Source of the DNA: Pomacea canaliculata | Taxonomy: Eukaryota; Mollusca; Gastropoda; Architaenioglossa; Ampullariidae | NCBI RefSeq assembly: GCF_003073045.1 | Contig: NC_037595.1 | Coordinates: forward strand, 12,206,074 to 12,270,073 | Direction of reading: 5' to 3' | DNA length: 64,000 nucleotides | Shown here: piece by piece, positions 36,498-51,400 of the stretch | How the letters are laid out: the number at the start of each line of letters is the position of its first letter | Numbering within the stretch: the stretch's first letter is position 1 | Made by a program: the position numbers and the translations under genes | Notes under the pieces: model-generated | Database searches by the model: none | Seen by the model: only the letters and a program-made list of their open reading frames with translations | Told to the model about the DNA's origin: nothing

Positions 36498-39400
36498 ATG
36501 TCCAGAAGATTATCGAAAGAAGACTTTGATGCCACCTTCGCAGCCTTTTTGAAAACGGTGCGTATTGTGACGAATGTAGTAAAACACTTGACACTTGTTA
36601 ATTTTTTGGAACATGATCAAAGTTTAACTGATCAGAAACCGATAGTATATTACAGGGCAAATAGAAATTTCGAACGTTGATAGTTAAAAAATAATTGTTG
36701 TAAAAAGATAATAAGTCCAAGGTAAATGATTATATTTACAATTTATTCTGTTTCAGTCCGTTTCCTCGGAGGAGGACACAGAGAAAATTAATGAGCTTCT
36801 TCGAAATCCTATGAGAGGAGAACCTAAAAATCCAGGTTTATGGTGGATGAATGACGAAGACAAGAAAAAAGGTAATTTTATCCATGATAAGAATTTAATC
36901 AGAAATGTGAATATTTTAATTTTTAAAATGTTATATTTTTTAGATATGAGTAGCATTGATTTACATTTTACAGTATGATAATTGCATGATCATCAGCCAA
37001 CTTAGTCATTTTCTTGCTTCATATTTGACTGCTTTTACTACCCCCGAACATGCACATGCACATATGCATGTACACACATATCACATTATTATTCACTAAA
37101 TTTTTATCACAGATCTTGGATCAGTTTAGGATGTACCTTTTTTTCACCTGATTTATTATGGTTTCAATAAAATAAATACTAAATATATAAAATATTATAA
37201 GGATAGATAAATAAGATTTACTTCTTAGTTGTTCATAATGTGATCATCTTATGTTATTTTAGGTGCATCTGCCAAAAAAAGCTTTTTGAAAAGTAGTAAG
37301 CCATTGTCTTCTGAAACGCCATCAAAAATAAAATTGTCAGAGAATGTTGGAGGAACAGCAAAATTGCCAAAAGGGGCAATGGTCAAGGGTATTGGAAAAA
37401 GTGGAAAGACTGACAAAACCAAGTCTAAAGGGGGAAAAGAGGTCAGATGTCATTTACAGAATTCTTTGAAAAACTGACACATTTTTTAAAATATATTAAC
37501 ATCAAAATTGTCATCTTTGGAGTCAACATAAATGACAGTAAAATATTTTCACAGCATAGAAACCAGAATGTTTGTTTATGTAACAGGGTGACCGACGACA
37601 TGGCTCACACTCGTGTTCACTCTGCAAATAACACTCGAACGTGTAGCCGTAGATTGTTGGAACCTTTTTATTATAGTGACTGCTTGCTGTTTGCCTCAAG
37701 GATTTAGCTTAACACAGAACATAGCTCCTTAGAACACACACTTAGTTAGCTGGGCTGCTGGTTGGTAATGACTCGTTGCATCCTTCTCTCAGGCTGTTCT
37801 GTCTCCTCGACCATTTGTCCTCCCTTTAATATCCCCTGGGAGGGGTAATGTGCCATGGGCACCCGGCTGTACAGGAAGGCAGGGCTGGTTCTACTACTGT
37901 GTCCATCTAGGGATGGGGTGTTGGGGCTGGGTGCCCCCTTCCTTCTCTCATGGCCTCCTCCGTCCCTCCTGGACCCGAAACAAATCAGCGCTACCGACCA
38001 ATCAGCTGTCAGCTGGCATCTTAGCCTGCCTCTAACACATTTACATGCTGTGAATTACTTTTATTTGCGTAAAATTGAATTCTTCACAATATGATAGTGA
38101 TGATAACAGTTATGCTATAGAAGAAACTACGAATGAGATGTTTTTGATTACCATATTTTCAGCAATCTCCAGGCAAGAGAGGAACTGCCAGAGGAAAAGG
38201 GCCCACAGATGTGTCCATGAGCAAAGACAGTCTGGAGGACAGTTAGTACACATTCTGAAATTGAAAGAAATTGGACTAATTTGAATGTAATCAGCAGGAA
38301 CATGGAGGCTAAGAAGATCTCGCTTTTAGATCATAGATGGCAGATTTAGATGACTTTGTGACTATTGTGTGCTCTTATGAATTTACTTTGTTTTTTTCCC
38401 ATTAATGTACCATTAACCTCACTTTTATCAAATATTTTTTCTCATTCAAGTCTTCTTAGATTATATTTATTTATTGCTTCGCCACTAATGCAGTGTCTTC
38501 TGATAAAAGACCAATTATATCGACATGGGTAGGAAGAGTTAAGGTTAACCATCACCCATATGCCCAGTTCCCCGGGGCCAGTATTCATGTTTCAGCTAAA
38601 AACCAGCCTTATTTTTGGTTCCCAAATTCAGTTTCAGAAAAGTCAGAGGAGCTTGAACTTCATGGGCACCATGCATTGTAAGTAACGGTAAGATTTCTTA
38701 ACAAATGCTCATCATTATTAGAAACAAAATAAAGGCATTTTCTAAAGATTATAGCAAATGACACATTTTGCTCTCCTCAATGCAAAATTCTATGTTGGGA
38801 AAAGGTTGCTTCTTCTGAAATGCCCTGTTCATTCTTTTGTTGAGAAAACTTCAAGACTGAGTATTGCACTTTTGTTAATATACCTTCCTTTGTCATTTTT
38901 ATCAAGAATAAAATTTAAAATCTTATCTATCTTTCTCTGTTAGTTGCAGAAATCACATGTCTTTTGTTTATGTCACCTAAGATTTGCTTTACACCTTATT
39001 TTGTGGTAAGTTGTAATTTAACTGCCTTTAGTTGATTGGACTTTAAAGGCTAACTAGTTTTTATTTACAATTTTATATGGTTCTAAAAGGTCAGGAAAAA
39101 TAGTGCACAAAAAACTAGAACATTTTAAAACCATGAATGGAAAAAATAGAAGATTGTACCATTTTAGAACAATTCCTATATAGTAAATTCTTTCTTCAGA
39201 GTTGGATTACATGATTCTACCCTGGAAACTACACAAGAAACGTCAGGTGAGATAACTCAGGTGGATAGATTTGATACCTTTCATCAGCTATTATTTTCAA
39301 ATCTTTTATGGTGATTTTTTTTGCTAAGATTGAAAGGCATATTTCATATTTGAGAACTGAAATCACTCTTTTTTCTAAAGAAGAATGTACAAGAAGACAT

Positions 39401-42400
39401 TCCTTGGAATAACCTTTAATTAATGCTGATCGTGCTTCATCAACTTGGAATGGATTACCCATCAGCCTTCGACACTGATTCTTTTACCACCTTTAAGTCT
39501 TAACTTAAGATGCATCTTTTCAGAGCGACAACTTTACTGAGACCCTGTCCTGGCCATGAGCGTCTGTAACGTGTGTCTGTCATTTTTTGTTTATAGTGAG
39601 TGTATGTTGTAAAAGTCAGTGTGTCTGTTATATACGAATAGGGGTACACAATTATTGACTATGTAGCCTATAGCCTATATAATATTTGTGTAAAACACTC
39701 TGAGCAAATCTTTGGAAAGGCGCTATATAAATCTTCATTATTATTATTATTATTTGTTTATCCCTCTTTTTAAAAAACTTCTTAGATGGTGCCTTTTGTG
39801 GAGAGGACAGTGATAGAAGCCCTGATAAGCCAGGTTTTGATACTCTTGATGAGCTGGCAGAAAAGCAGAAATTTTTTCAGGTTAGAATTTCTACTTTTGA
39901 AAACTTTTATTCATGCAGACTTCTGTATATAGCTTCATGCATTGATGCATATTTGTGTGTGTGTGTGAGAGAGAAGAGGAGAGAGTATATGAAGATTGTG
40001 TTATTCACATAGAGACATTAATCTTTTGCATTAACTTGGAACATTAGGCTCACAACTATAAAATAGTTGTAAATCACGAGCTTTATGCTTGTTCAGAATT
40101 TTTTGTAAGAGTGGTTCTGCTCCGTGTAATGTGATTTGAGCCCAGAAACAGCGTTAAACTTGAGTACCCATTAGACTTAACTGCTTTAACATATAAAATT
40201 CCAAGCTTAAGTAAGGCTCAGGGTTAATGTCATGCTGATCAATATTTGTAAAAAAGAAATTTTTTTTCCTCTGAAGGACCTGGAAAGCAAGGCCAATGGC
40301 ACTCTGGACTACAGTCAACTTAATCGAGATCTGAGTCAGACAGGAACGACATTTTCACCAGGAACTGCCATGAAGGCTCAGGACTTTGAGGATGAGGATG
40401 TAGTAGAGGGAGAAGAGGAGGAGCAAAACCATTCATCACATCTGGACCCTCAAGTTGATGTAGAAATATCTTCTGACAAGGTGAGAAAGAGAGAGCAAGA
40501 CAAACAACGATAAACTATCATGCCTGCGGAACAGAAAGAAAACCAATCATAGTTGGAAAAACAGTTTTATATCTGCACTTAAAATGTTAGATTATTTAGA
40601 CAATATTGGCTTTGCAGTTTGATGTTTTATAAATGTAAACAATTTTGAACAGATGTAGTTAAAGCATACAAGATATTCCAAAAGAGTGTGGTGTTTGGGG
40701 AAAAAAAACCTGAAGAAATTGTCCCAGAACATATCTTCTGCAATGACAAAATTAAGATTGGGAATAAACCAATTTTGTATAGAAGTTGGGTGGACAAAAG
40801 GATTATATTCAATTAAACATTTGCTCATTGAAAGGAATTTTTTTTTTTATCATGTCAAACTGTAACAAATATGTCTAACATTAATTTTGTCTTTTTTGAT
40901 GGTTGCATAAAGGCCATAAAACAACAAAATATTTGATCATTTTTGGTGCACACATGACTGTCAAAGAGGTCGTATCATCGCAATGGTAGTGAAGAAGCAG
41001 GTGACAGGATTGTAGATAAGAGATCAGAGGATCAAGTCCATGCTTGTTGACTCGTGTATATCCAGAATATAAAGTAGCAGGGAAAAATGCTTTGAGGAAA
41101 ATAGATCATAGAGCAGAAAGCATTGAACACATGCAGGGAAGAAGAGAATTAATCCAGCAAACGAAAATTTGGAGTCAAAAATGACACAGATATGGTGTTT
41201 GAGACCAGTAGAGGATGAAAAAGGCAGCAGTGGGGCACAGAGGAAAACATTTAAGAATAGGCAGGCAAGCACAACTAAAAGCAAAGATCCATTATTAGAT
41301 TATTTCACAGGACTGTTAGCAAATGGAAGCAAAGTTAATTGAATAGCAGTGGTGCTATATCCAACAGTAAAGGGAAGGGTAATGGTGTTTTAAACTGATC
41401 GAGTAACTTAGAGCTATATAGAACAATATCACAGCTCCTTTTAGCTGGCCTTGTAATTAAGTGCCACACTCAGGGAAAATACAGTGTGCTTAAGATGAGA
41501 TCTGAACCCATGACTGTCAAAAATAATAAAGGGAAATCTATGAGAAGTGAATATGGAATATTCAAAAAGAGGCTTTTGGGGCATAGCATTATAATCCTTC
41601 AAGCACAGAAAAAAAAGAATCTGCACATAAAATAATTTAGAGATAGAAATAGGCTTTCAGGAATTGTGTATAGATAGCAATTGCATACAATTATTAGCAT
41701 GATTATTAACTGCAATAAACATTGCTAAAATAAGCTTTCTTTGCAGAATTCTTCCCAACACAAACCAAGCATGTTATCAAAGGGTAAGGAGACTTAACAA
41801 GCTTTTAATAACAGTTTTAGCTAGCATATAAGGGATAAAGCCTATTGTAATATAGAAAAAGCTAAATGAGCGTCTCTGCCATAGTCTGTGTATGTCAGTA
41901 CATATTCTTCAAAGACGGGTAATATTTTGGGCATGAAGTTCATTCAGTCCCAACAGCTAGTCCTCCAAGGAGACAAAGCAAATATACATGACTTTCTGTT
42001 GTCATCTCTTCAGGTAAATGGGTGAACGTAGCACTAAAGAGCTCAACCTGAACATGCTTATTCTGTGCTGGTAAATGCTTAAAAATTGTGTAATGCATAC
42101 AAGGCTCCTTAGTGTGTTTGCTGTGTGAAGTAGTGGTTCAGGATCTGGCAAACTCACCACATCCACTTAGCAGCTTTCCAGTAGATATGGATGCCTTATT
42201 TATTGTTGAAGGTAAAAGGTTTGGCCTCCCCTTCCACATTCCATGACCTAGACAAAGTGAACCACTTACAGTGACTGCCCCAATGGATGTTTTGTCTGAC
42301 TCTTTATCTTTCACTCTCTTTGTACAAAACACATACTCTCTTTCATGTCATTTACAATCAATTCCAGAGGAAAGGAAGTGTGAAAAATTATAGGAATTAA

Positions 42401-45400
42401 AACTGCAGTAATTTATTACAGTGTCTTTTATCCAAACAGTCTCTTTGCTTGACTCGCTGGATTCTACGCTAAACACTTCACTTTCACCCCAAGTACCTGG
42501 GAAAGAGAGTACTTCAAGGGACACAACACAGGAAAATTTGGGTCTGACTTTTACGGATAACCTCAAAACTCAGGGTACAGCAGGTAAGAAAAGTGTTCTC
42601 GTTGACTCACGTTATCCAGGTATAACACATGTCTCTTATAGCCATGGATATGGTTGTAGTTCAAACTGTTTTTCTCTAATCCCTCATACAAAGTAATAGA
42701 TTTGATAAACAGAAAGTTTGTTTGTTCCTAACAGTCAGTGGAATACTGTCTAGTCCCCATCAATCCAATGAATACACCACAGGTTTAACATAACCATTGT
42801 ATGCATTTACAGGTGCCATGGGAACAAACACAAAAGAGATGGAAGAACTGCAGCGGGTTCTCAGAGAGGCTGAAATGTCCCCAACTCTCAAGGGACCAGA
42901 CACCAGCAGCATGTCAGGCAGGGAGGACAGTAGGCCAGGTGAGGTATTAGGATTACAGTGATTTCCCTTGGTGTAATTTATTGAGGTTGATATCTTATAT
43001 ATTCTATGTTTGTGACTTATTCTGAAAATGTTTATGTGCAAATTTCTTTGTTTTTGTGCTTTGTTTGTCATCATCATCTGTTACTGAGAATAAATAAGAA
43101 TTCTGAAAATGCCTCTTTGGGTGAAAATGTTAGAAGCACACCAAAGCATTTTTTTCTGGCTTCTTGTTTCTTTTAATAAAGTAAAATATCTTGCAGTTGA
43201 ACGAAGTGTTGGAGACATCTTGAAGGAGGTGGATGAAATCTACCTGCAACAGAAGGCTGCTCTGGCAGTTGAGGACAACATAAAACTCATGTCAGATTAC
43301 AAGAGTCCACGAAGTCCTAGATCAGCAGGTGGGGGTGACCTTGTAGTTAATAGACTTGTAGTTAAAGGGATTAAATGCTTTCAAGATTTCAACACTACAT
43401 TAAAAAAAATTTAAGAATCTATAGATAAACACACATAAACTTTTCAGAAATGAATGTCAGACTTTTATTGAGTACACCCTTTTCTGTCTGAATTGAATTG
43501 TTAGGCTTAGGGAAGTTAGATGAAAAAGGCAAAAGTCTTGGCATAAAAAAAGTTGACTGCTTAGCATTCTGTGTCCAAATGTTCTGTCCTATTGTGCTGT
43601 GAGTAGGCGTTGGTCTTCAAAAATGGAAAAATGCAGATGACCGTGGAGGTTTTGACAATTCCCACTCAGAGGATACTGAGATCCACAAACCTTACTCTGC
43701 TGCAGTGAGTAATAACATTAGCTGAAACATTTTGAAGAAGTGGGAGGGAAGATTTTGTATTGCTTTGTGTGAAAAGTTCAATTGACTGGTATGAGAAACA
43801 GTTTTCAGGAGTGGTTGATGAGTAGGGTGTAGTGTTTCTTGGATGGGTAGATCTTGGCTTGCATTGGTTAACAGCTGGTGGCTTGATGAGTAAGAACTGA
43901 CAGACTGACCTCTCTAGATAGCTGTAGATTGCATTCATGGGGATTCTGTGAGGATACATCTAACCTTTGGTTGGATTATAATATGTATATTTACCAGTTT
44001 GAAAGAAATTATCTATTCCCTTTCTTGTAGATAATAAATGAACATTTGGTATTCAGCACTCATGCTGTAGCATGCTGTTAAGTGATAATTTATATTGTTT
44101 GTGTCTATAAAATGTTAGCAATAATACACAGTATTCTAACCCATTAGAACAAATTCTGCCTTTTTAAATCCTGCTTGAAACTCACGTGACCAAAGTAAGG
44201 ATAAGACCTCAGTCACATATATTCAATACTAAAATACTGACATTTCCTATGTATTTTCTTGAGTACACATAAATTTTAATGGCATCACTCAAAAGTTGTT
44301 ACAGTTGTTGGACTTTATTTTACAGGTAATAGCTGAGAAGAAAGGAAGAAAGAATTCTGAGAAAGCACAAAGTAGGCAAACGGCAGGCACAAGAGCTAGT
44401 GAAGACCAAGATAGAAATAATAGGGGTAAAGATAATTAAAAAATATAATTTCTTTGGAGCTGTAACATGCTCCAAAATTGCTTTGTTAATTCTTCCTTCT
44501 TTTTTGTACCTCTTAGTCTTTTTACAAATTTAACCTTTTTTTCTGAAATTTCATAGAACTGGTCCATATGATGTCATCACAATGTGTAGAGGACAGCTAA
44601 CAAATGATCGCAAAGTTTAGCCATTCCAAAATGGCAGTTGATTGGTATCACTACAATCATAATGGCTATTTTTGCTATGTTCTCGAGTGAACACTTATAA
44701 GTGACTTATAAGTGAGGTTTGCCTCCCCTCCAACTTATTCAATGTACATGCATACAAAAGCACATTTAATGTGATGCATGCAGCTGATCAAAATAATTAA
44801 TTCATTATTAGATAAGTCATAGCTCTTTCTTTGCCAGTATTGCACTTAAAAACTGCACTCGGTATTTAGCAAAGATTTTGAGTGGACCATCAACCTGGAG
44901 AAGATGAAAGTTCTGGAATAGAACACAGATGCATTGCCAGCCATCACCATTGATAACTATGAACTTGAAGTTGTATCCTTGTCCTTTGTGAACATTGGTC
45001 TCTTACATATCATGTGATGCGCCGGGTGGACCAACTCTATTATAAAGATTTCAGAGAGAACGTCTAGGAAATGCTCATCATATGACTCATTTTGGCAGGA
45101 AGAAAACTCAGCAAGGATCGGTTTAGTCATATTCAGAGTTCAGGATATGGGAAACGCTCACCAGATGCATCTCCAAGGAGGTCATATTCTCGGTCATCCA
45201 GCTTGTCTCCAACACGGCCCATGCCACGTGGAAAGTACACACGATCATCCTCAGAAGCTACACAACATCATGGCCATAGTAAGTCCACTGCAAGCAGTAC
45301 CTGTCTTAATCATGTTATGGTGACGGACAGTTTTTTTTGTTGTGGGCTTTTGGCAGTTTGATCAAAGCTATATTTGCTCAGCAGTGTTAGATAAAAAGGT

Positions 45401-48400
45401 CTATGTTATTTAGGAGGGAATTTTTTTACTTTTCCAATTCTTGAAAATTGCTGTCCAGACTTATTTATATGGCAACTAGATTGTTTGCTTCTTGCAGGAG
45501 TAAACTGCAAGTTTGTGTGTGTTCATGTATGCAAGATAGAGGGAGAGCATGTGTGTGTTGTATACATGCATGTGTATGTGTGTGTATGCATGTACACATA
45601 TAATTATGTGTGGCTGTAGGGACATATGTATTCGTGTATATACATGTGAGTGAATGGAGCACACATGGATGTGTGTGTGTGTGAACCTGTGAAACAGCAT
45701 GAGTAAAAATTACTTTCATTCTTACATTTTCTTTCATGTGGAAAAGTCATGGCATTTTCATTTTGTCAAATTTTATAGACTCTTTATCAGAATTGATCAT
45801 TGTTCATATCCATGTTACAATTACCCTATGGTGTTAGAAATGATGGCAGGTTCAGACTCCCCCTCACCTTACCATCAGAGAAGTGAAATGAGAACTGCTG
45901 TACAGACACAGACTCCAAAGAACAAATATCATTCAAAGCCATCCTTGTCACAGCCAGAGCAAATGACATCAAAGCCAAATATGTCTTCAGCACAAGGTGG
46001 GATCGGCCTGTTCCACGAGGATATGTTGATCAAGGAGCTCAAAGACCTGAGGGAACAATATCATGAAGAGCGAGAGAAGAATGCACGGCTTGTTGGTAAG
46101 CTCAGCAGTGTATGATGAAGTGCATCTTGTCATCTCTGTGCATCCTTAAACTTTATCCTGTTTGTATTCTTACTTTGTTTTCAACTTATCAATGTTTCAA
46201 AATGTAATTATTAATCACATTTTTAATCATATAAGATGCTTTTAAGTAATGGAAATATTCCATCCAAAAGTCAGTATTTGTGCTCTCTATTTTCAGTTAT
46301 TCTAATCATAGTGACAGTCCTCAGCATGCATAATGATGGATGTTTTAGGATTTTTAAAGGGCCTTGCCTCCATCACTTAGTGGCTGTGTTCAAAGTTTTG
46401 AATTTCATGGGTTTTTAGATACAGAGAAGTTTTCCCACTTGGTGAAGTCTGACAAAAAGTAAAAACTAGATAGTACCTGCATGCATACAGTACAATTTTC
46501 TGTCCATAAAATGTCTTTTTTTGTGTGTGTGCATAGTTCCAAGACTTCATACATTAGGCCCTTGTGTGCTCACTCTCCTTTAGTTAGCTTTTTAAAATAA
46601 TTTTTCAGCTGCTGCTGCTGCCAAAGAGTATGAATTTGCACAAAAGTTAGAGTCACAGCAACTAGACTATGAAGCACAGATCTCTGACTTAAAAAGAGAC
46701 AACTTTGTGATCTCTGCCAAGGTTAGACTGTTTCTGTTTAGCCTGTGATACTTTTGATATTAAATTAAATGATATTAAAATCTCATCTAGAAAATAAGAT
46801 AATGAGTTAAGAATATTATACACAGCACTGCTAAAAATGTTTTTATGATTGGTGATTATTGAGCTAGAGCAGGCTATAAAGTGTGCTACCCATTTGTTGG
46901 TTTTACTGTTTATTAATTTTGTGTGAGGTTGCAGAGTTATATACATTCCTATGAATTTATATTCAGAATTTCTGGTGTTGTCTTTTTAAGCTCAAGGAAT
47001 ATGAAGCTTCAGGTATGAAGCACAGAGAAGTGGAACCTGGTAGCAGTGGAGGAGACATAACTTCAGATGAAAGAATCAAGCGAATTGAGAAGGAGTGTCA
47101 GGAACAAGAGGAATTGCTTGCCCGCTTTCAGGCAGAAAACAAGCGCCTGTATGAAGAAATTCGCAGCAAAGAGAAGGCAGTCAAACTGACAGAAGAGGCC
47201 ATGTTTAAGGAAAACCAGCGACTGATGGCTGAGCTTGTGTCTGTCAAGTGAGGAGAATTCATATCAGCTTGAGTGTTTGGCTGGGGAGGGGTGGGAAGAT
47301 GCAGTCCCATAGCTTAGTGGCTATAGATCACACCAGAAAGACTTTTCAGCCAGAAGGAATGCCATTGCCACATTTTGCTATGAGGGAAGTCATAAGAATA
47401 AGCTGCTTTTAATGTGATTTGCTTGTGCAGTCATGTGATGCACTGACTCGCTGGTGATAACAGAAAATGACAAGTAATGATAATGGAAACACAAGGAGTT
47501 TATTATTGCTATGTTTGTAGTGTGAATCAACATGTATGAAAGCTCAGCAAAATGAGATAAGGCATGGCACCCAGGTAAGTAGCCATCGCAGTAATAACTG
47601 ACAATTTGCAAGTAGTTTGTGATAACAAGTGGATCCTGCTGGGGTGCTGGCTATTTATATTATGAGTGCTGATGAGTTATAGTCACTCTCCTCCTTAGGT
47701 CTCAGCTGGAACAGCGTGAGGTGGAATGGAGAAGCAAGGGGGTTATCACCAGTCTTGCTGCCCAGCAGCAGATTTCTGCTGGCACCACAGAGTCTGGGAC
47801 AGAGGCTGTTAGATCAACTCACCTGGAAGAAGAGCTGAAAGATGCCAAGGTATTCAAACTATACTTTTTTTTTTGCCAAGGGAAAATGAGAGAAAAAGCA
47901 ATCTGATTTTTCTGCGTTTTTGTGATTTGGAGGCAGCATGAATGTTTAAAAGTTGTTTTCACATGTGTGCATCAAGTAGCTGCTAAGTGTAACAGTTGTT
48001 TTGTATATGTCAGCGACAGCATAATAATGCTTTGCGAGAGCTGAAAGTACTGCAACAGTCCCAGTCTGAACTGGAGCAGCATGTCAATGCTTTGGTCATG
48101 GAAAAGCAGATGCTCAAGAAACAGCTCAGTGAGGCAAGACAGGCACGTCCTGAGGAGATCAAAGTAAGAAAATGAGTCATCGCTAATAAAATTGAAGCTG
48201 ACAGTTAACATAAAAAAAAATGACTGGTGCTGATGAAAACCAAAGATCTGATTGTAAAAACGTACTGAGCGACTTGGACTGAACTTGGTCTTAGATAACC
48301 TAGTGTACCATACACACGTTATATTGATGTACAGTGGTACCTCGACATACGAGTTCCCTAAGATATGAGTGTTTTGAGATACGAGCCGCCGAGTGAGCGA

Positions 48401-51400
48401 TATTTTGCTTCGAGATGAGAGCAAGATTTGAGATACGAGGAATTGCACACTACACTACATGCGGGGCGGATGTTGGGGTCGTGTGCAGCGTCCAGCAGTT
48501 TCTCTCACCTCAGACTAGACCTCAGTCTGTGTGCTTGTTTCCCTCGTGTTCGAAGCATTTTTGATGTTGGGTTCGCGTTTTTTGCTTTTTGTACATTTAC
48601 AAAACATTATCACTAAACAGTAAACATTATCAATAAACATTAAACATTATAGAGATGGAGGAGGTTATCTCTACAAGAGATATAAAGGAGATCTTGGGAA
48701 TGTGGGAGAAAGTTGTAGAGTTCGTGGATAAAATTCCCCCTGAAAAAGTTGCAACTGGTCGTGCATCGGAGTTGTTCAACGAAACTTGCCTCATTTCCGC
48801 AATATCCTGAAAGGAAGGAAGAAACAAACCTCCTTGGACAGTTTTTTTTAAACGATCTGCAGGTGAAAATGAGCAAAGCGTGGCAAAAAAAGCGAAGACC
48901 AGTGACGAAAATTAAGCGCTTCCGTAAGCACTTCACTTTTCCTTTTATTATGTTTTTATAGAATATGTCTTTGTTATTTATAAATAAATGTTTCTTCTTG
49001 TAAATACATTTTTCTTATTCAAAAACACTTAACAAAAACAACTGAGGTGGTGTTTTGGGAGCAGGAACGGATTAATGGCATTTCAATGAATTTCAGTGGG
49101 GAAAATTGCTTTGAGATACGAGCAATTTGACATACGAGCAAGGTTACGGAACGAATTAAACTCGTATGTCGAGGTACCACTGTACAACCATTTTATTCAT
49201 GTATAGGTATATCTTTGCAAATGGTGTATGTTCAAGATGGCTTATATTTTTGTATCCCATAAATATATATGTGATCATTGAGCAGTAAGTACAAGCTCAC
49301 TAATGGTTGTCCTTTATCAGATTCATAACAGCCTTATAAACAAACCAATTAGAACTTGGTGTGATCTGACTTCTATGAAGTCTTTTATCTTCTAAAATGT
49401 TTTAAAGAGCGATGAAAGTAAGAAGGTGACTGCATCATTTAAACAAATGATTTTAGAAACATAGTTTTGTTGTTGACGATATCCAGAACTTGGAGCAGAA
49501 GCATACAGAGGAGACAGAACGTCTGACCCGGAAGCTGAAGTGGTATGCTGAGAATCAGGAATTGCTGGATCAGAGTACCAGGACCATCAGAGAGAAAGAG
49601 GACAGATCCAGGAACTAAAGTTGCGCATAGAGGAGCTTCAGAGTGAGGTCAGAGTTCACATCTGTTCCTTATTCCTAAAAAGGGGTCTGCTTTAGTTTCC
49701 AGGTGACATAAAACCTGAGGAGTTCATTGGATGAAAAATTGGGGGATAAAAAGAATGAACATTTCATCATCTTATGGAGGAGAGTTGAGAAGCTGTAGAT
49801 GCAACCAATAATTTGCAGCAACTTGGATTCAGTTGTTTCTCCTCATTTTTTCCATGAAGATTAATATACTCCTGTATCAATCTCCTGAGGTAATTTATAA
49901 ATAAAACCACCTTGTATCAAATTCAAGTCACATATGTGTGCACTTCATTGATAGAGCTTCTAACATTCACATATTAGTACATTTCCCTTTTGGCCTATAG
50001 GACCTTTTTCTGGGGAGATTCCATTTTCAGAACTTTCGTGCAAGGTCAGCTTTTCTTTATTAAAAAAATAGAGGAAAATCTTTGATGAGTTTGGAGCTTG
50101 CGTACAGATGAACATATAGTCTGTTTAGGTTTTATTGCTTTTATTGTTTTTATTCTGTATTCATCAGAAAGCAGGGTTGTGTTTTTCTTAGAGCTCAATT
50201 TTTATTTAAGCTGCTGGAATTTCATTAGATATAAGATTACTCAAAGAGACTTGCACACAGACAATTTATATATGCAGACAGGTAAGCGGCTGGAGGAAAA
50301 CAAACTTCGAGCAAAAGAGAAGGCAGCTGATGGCAAGAAGATACAGGATCTGCAGAGACAGGTAAGCTGTTAGAATTGTTTGCAGCTTGAGTTTAGTTGA
50401 GAATCTGCAATGAAAGGTAAGCTGTTTGTAGCATAAAGTTGAGGATATACAAAGATAGGTAAGTGGACTATAAAATACCATCAGCAGCTACATCTAAAGA
50501 AGGAAGATGCAAATCCAGTCATATGTAAGATATGTAGGCTGACCAACTTTGACAATGATTAGTAGTGATTATAAGTGAAGACAGCAATGATTAGTGAAGC
50601 TAAACATAGATTAATTAAAACAAATGCCACAAAAAATTTTATAACACATGGCTGTGTATAGAAAATGCAAAGTGGGGAGCTCTGATGGTGCTCAATGGTG
50701 ACCTCAATGTTAGATTCTTTGGTTGCTTCTGAAGCATTGCAGAAGTGTGTCAAAACTGGTTTTGTTTTGGGATACAGCCTGTGCAACATGGCTTGCATGT
50801 CAACCAAGTACAGTTGTGCAAAATGTAAACAGGTCAAAGAGATGGAACAGATCATACGCCGCCGTCATCCCAACTCTCTGCCAGCTCTGATGATGTTGGC
50901 TGCAAGCTCAGATGACTCTGCACCTAGTGGTGATGGCCGGAGTCGGAGTGTTGAGGTGCTAGAGAAGCGGATTAAAAAGTTGGAGGGCCAGCTGGAAAAG
51001 AAAGATGAAGAGACAAGTACACTGTTACGTGCCATGGAACAGAAGTACAATGCAGTTAAGGTACTCCTTATTTTTTTCAAACATTAGATTCCTATTGCTT
51101 ATCTCAGAATGATGTTTAAAGCTTGGTAATTAATTGAACTGCATTCCTGAGGGATAGTTTTGTATTTGTCTTCTATTATCCTAATTGCTGCTGTCTTGCT
51201 GGGCATTGGTCTGATATTTCTTTGCAAGTTTCTTTTTTCTTTTTGTTCTTGCTGTTTCTGTCAGTTCTTATTTGTCCTTATTTACTGAATGTTACTTTTG
51301 TCTTAGTTTCAGCATGCAGTTCTTTTCATTTGTAGCCTCATTTATTGAATGTTACATTTTTTTTAGTTTCAGTTTGAGGAGCGAATAGCAGACTTGGAAA

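Noticed and set aside
45465..45737. His/Thr-rich minus-strand open frames
   Set aside because: They are translations of a GT-rich microsatellite, not genes.
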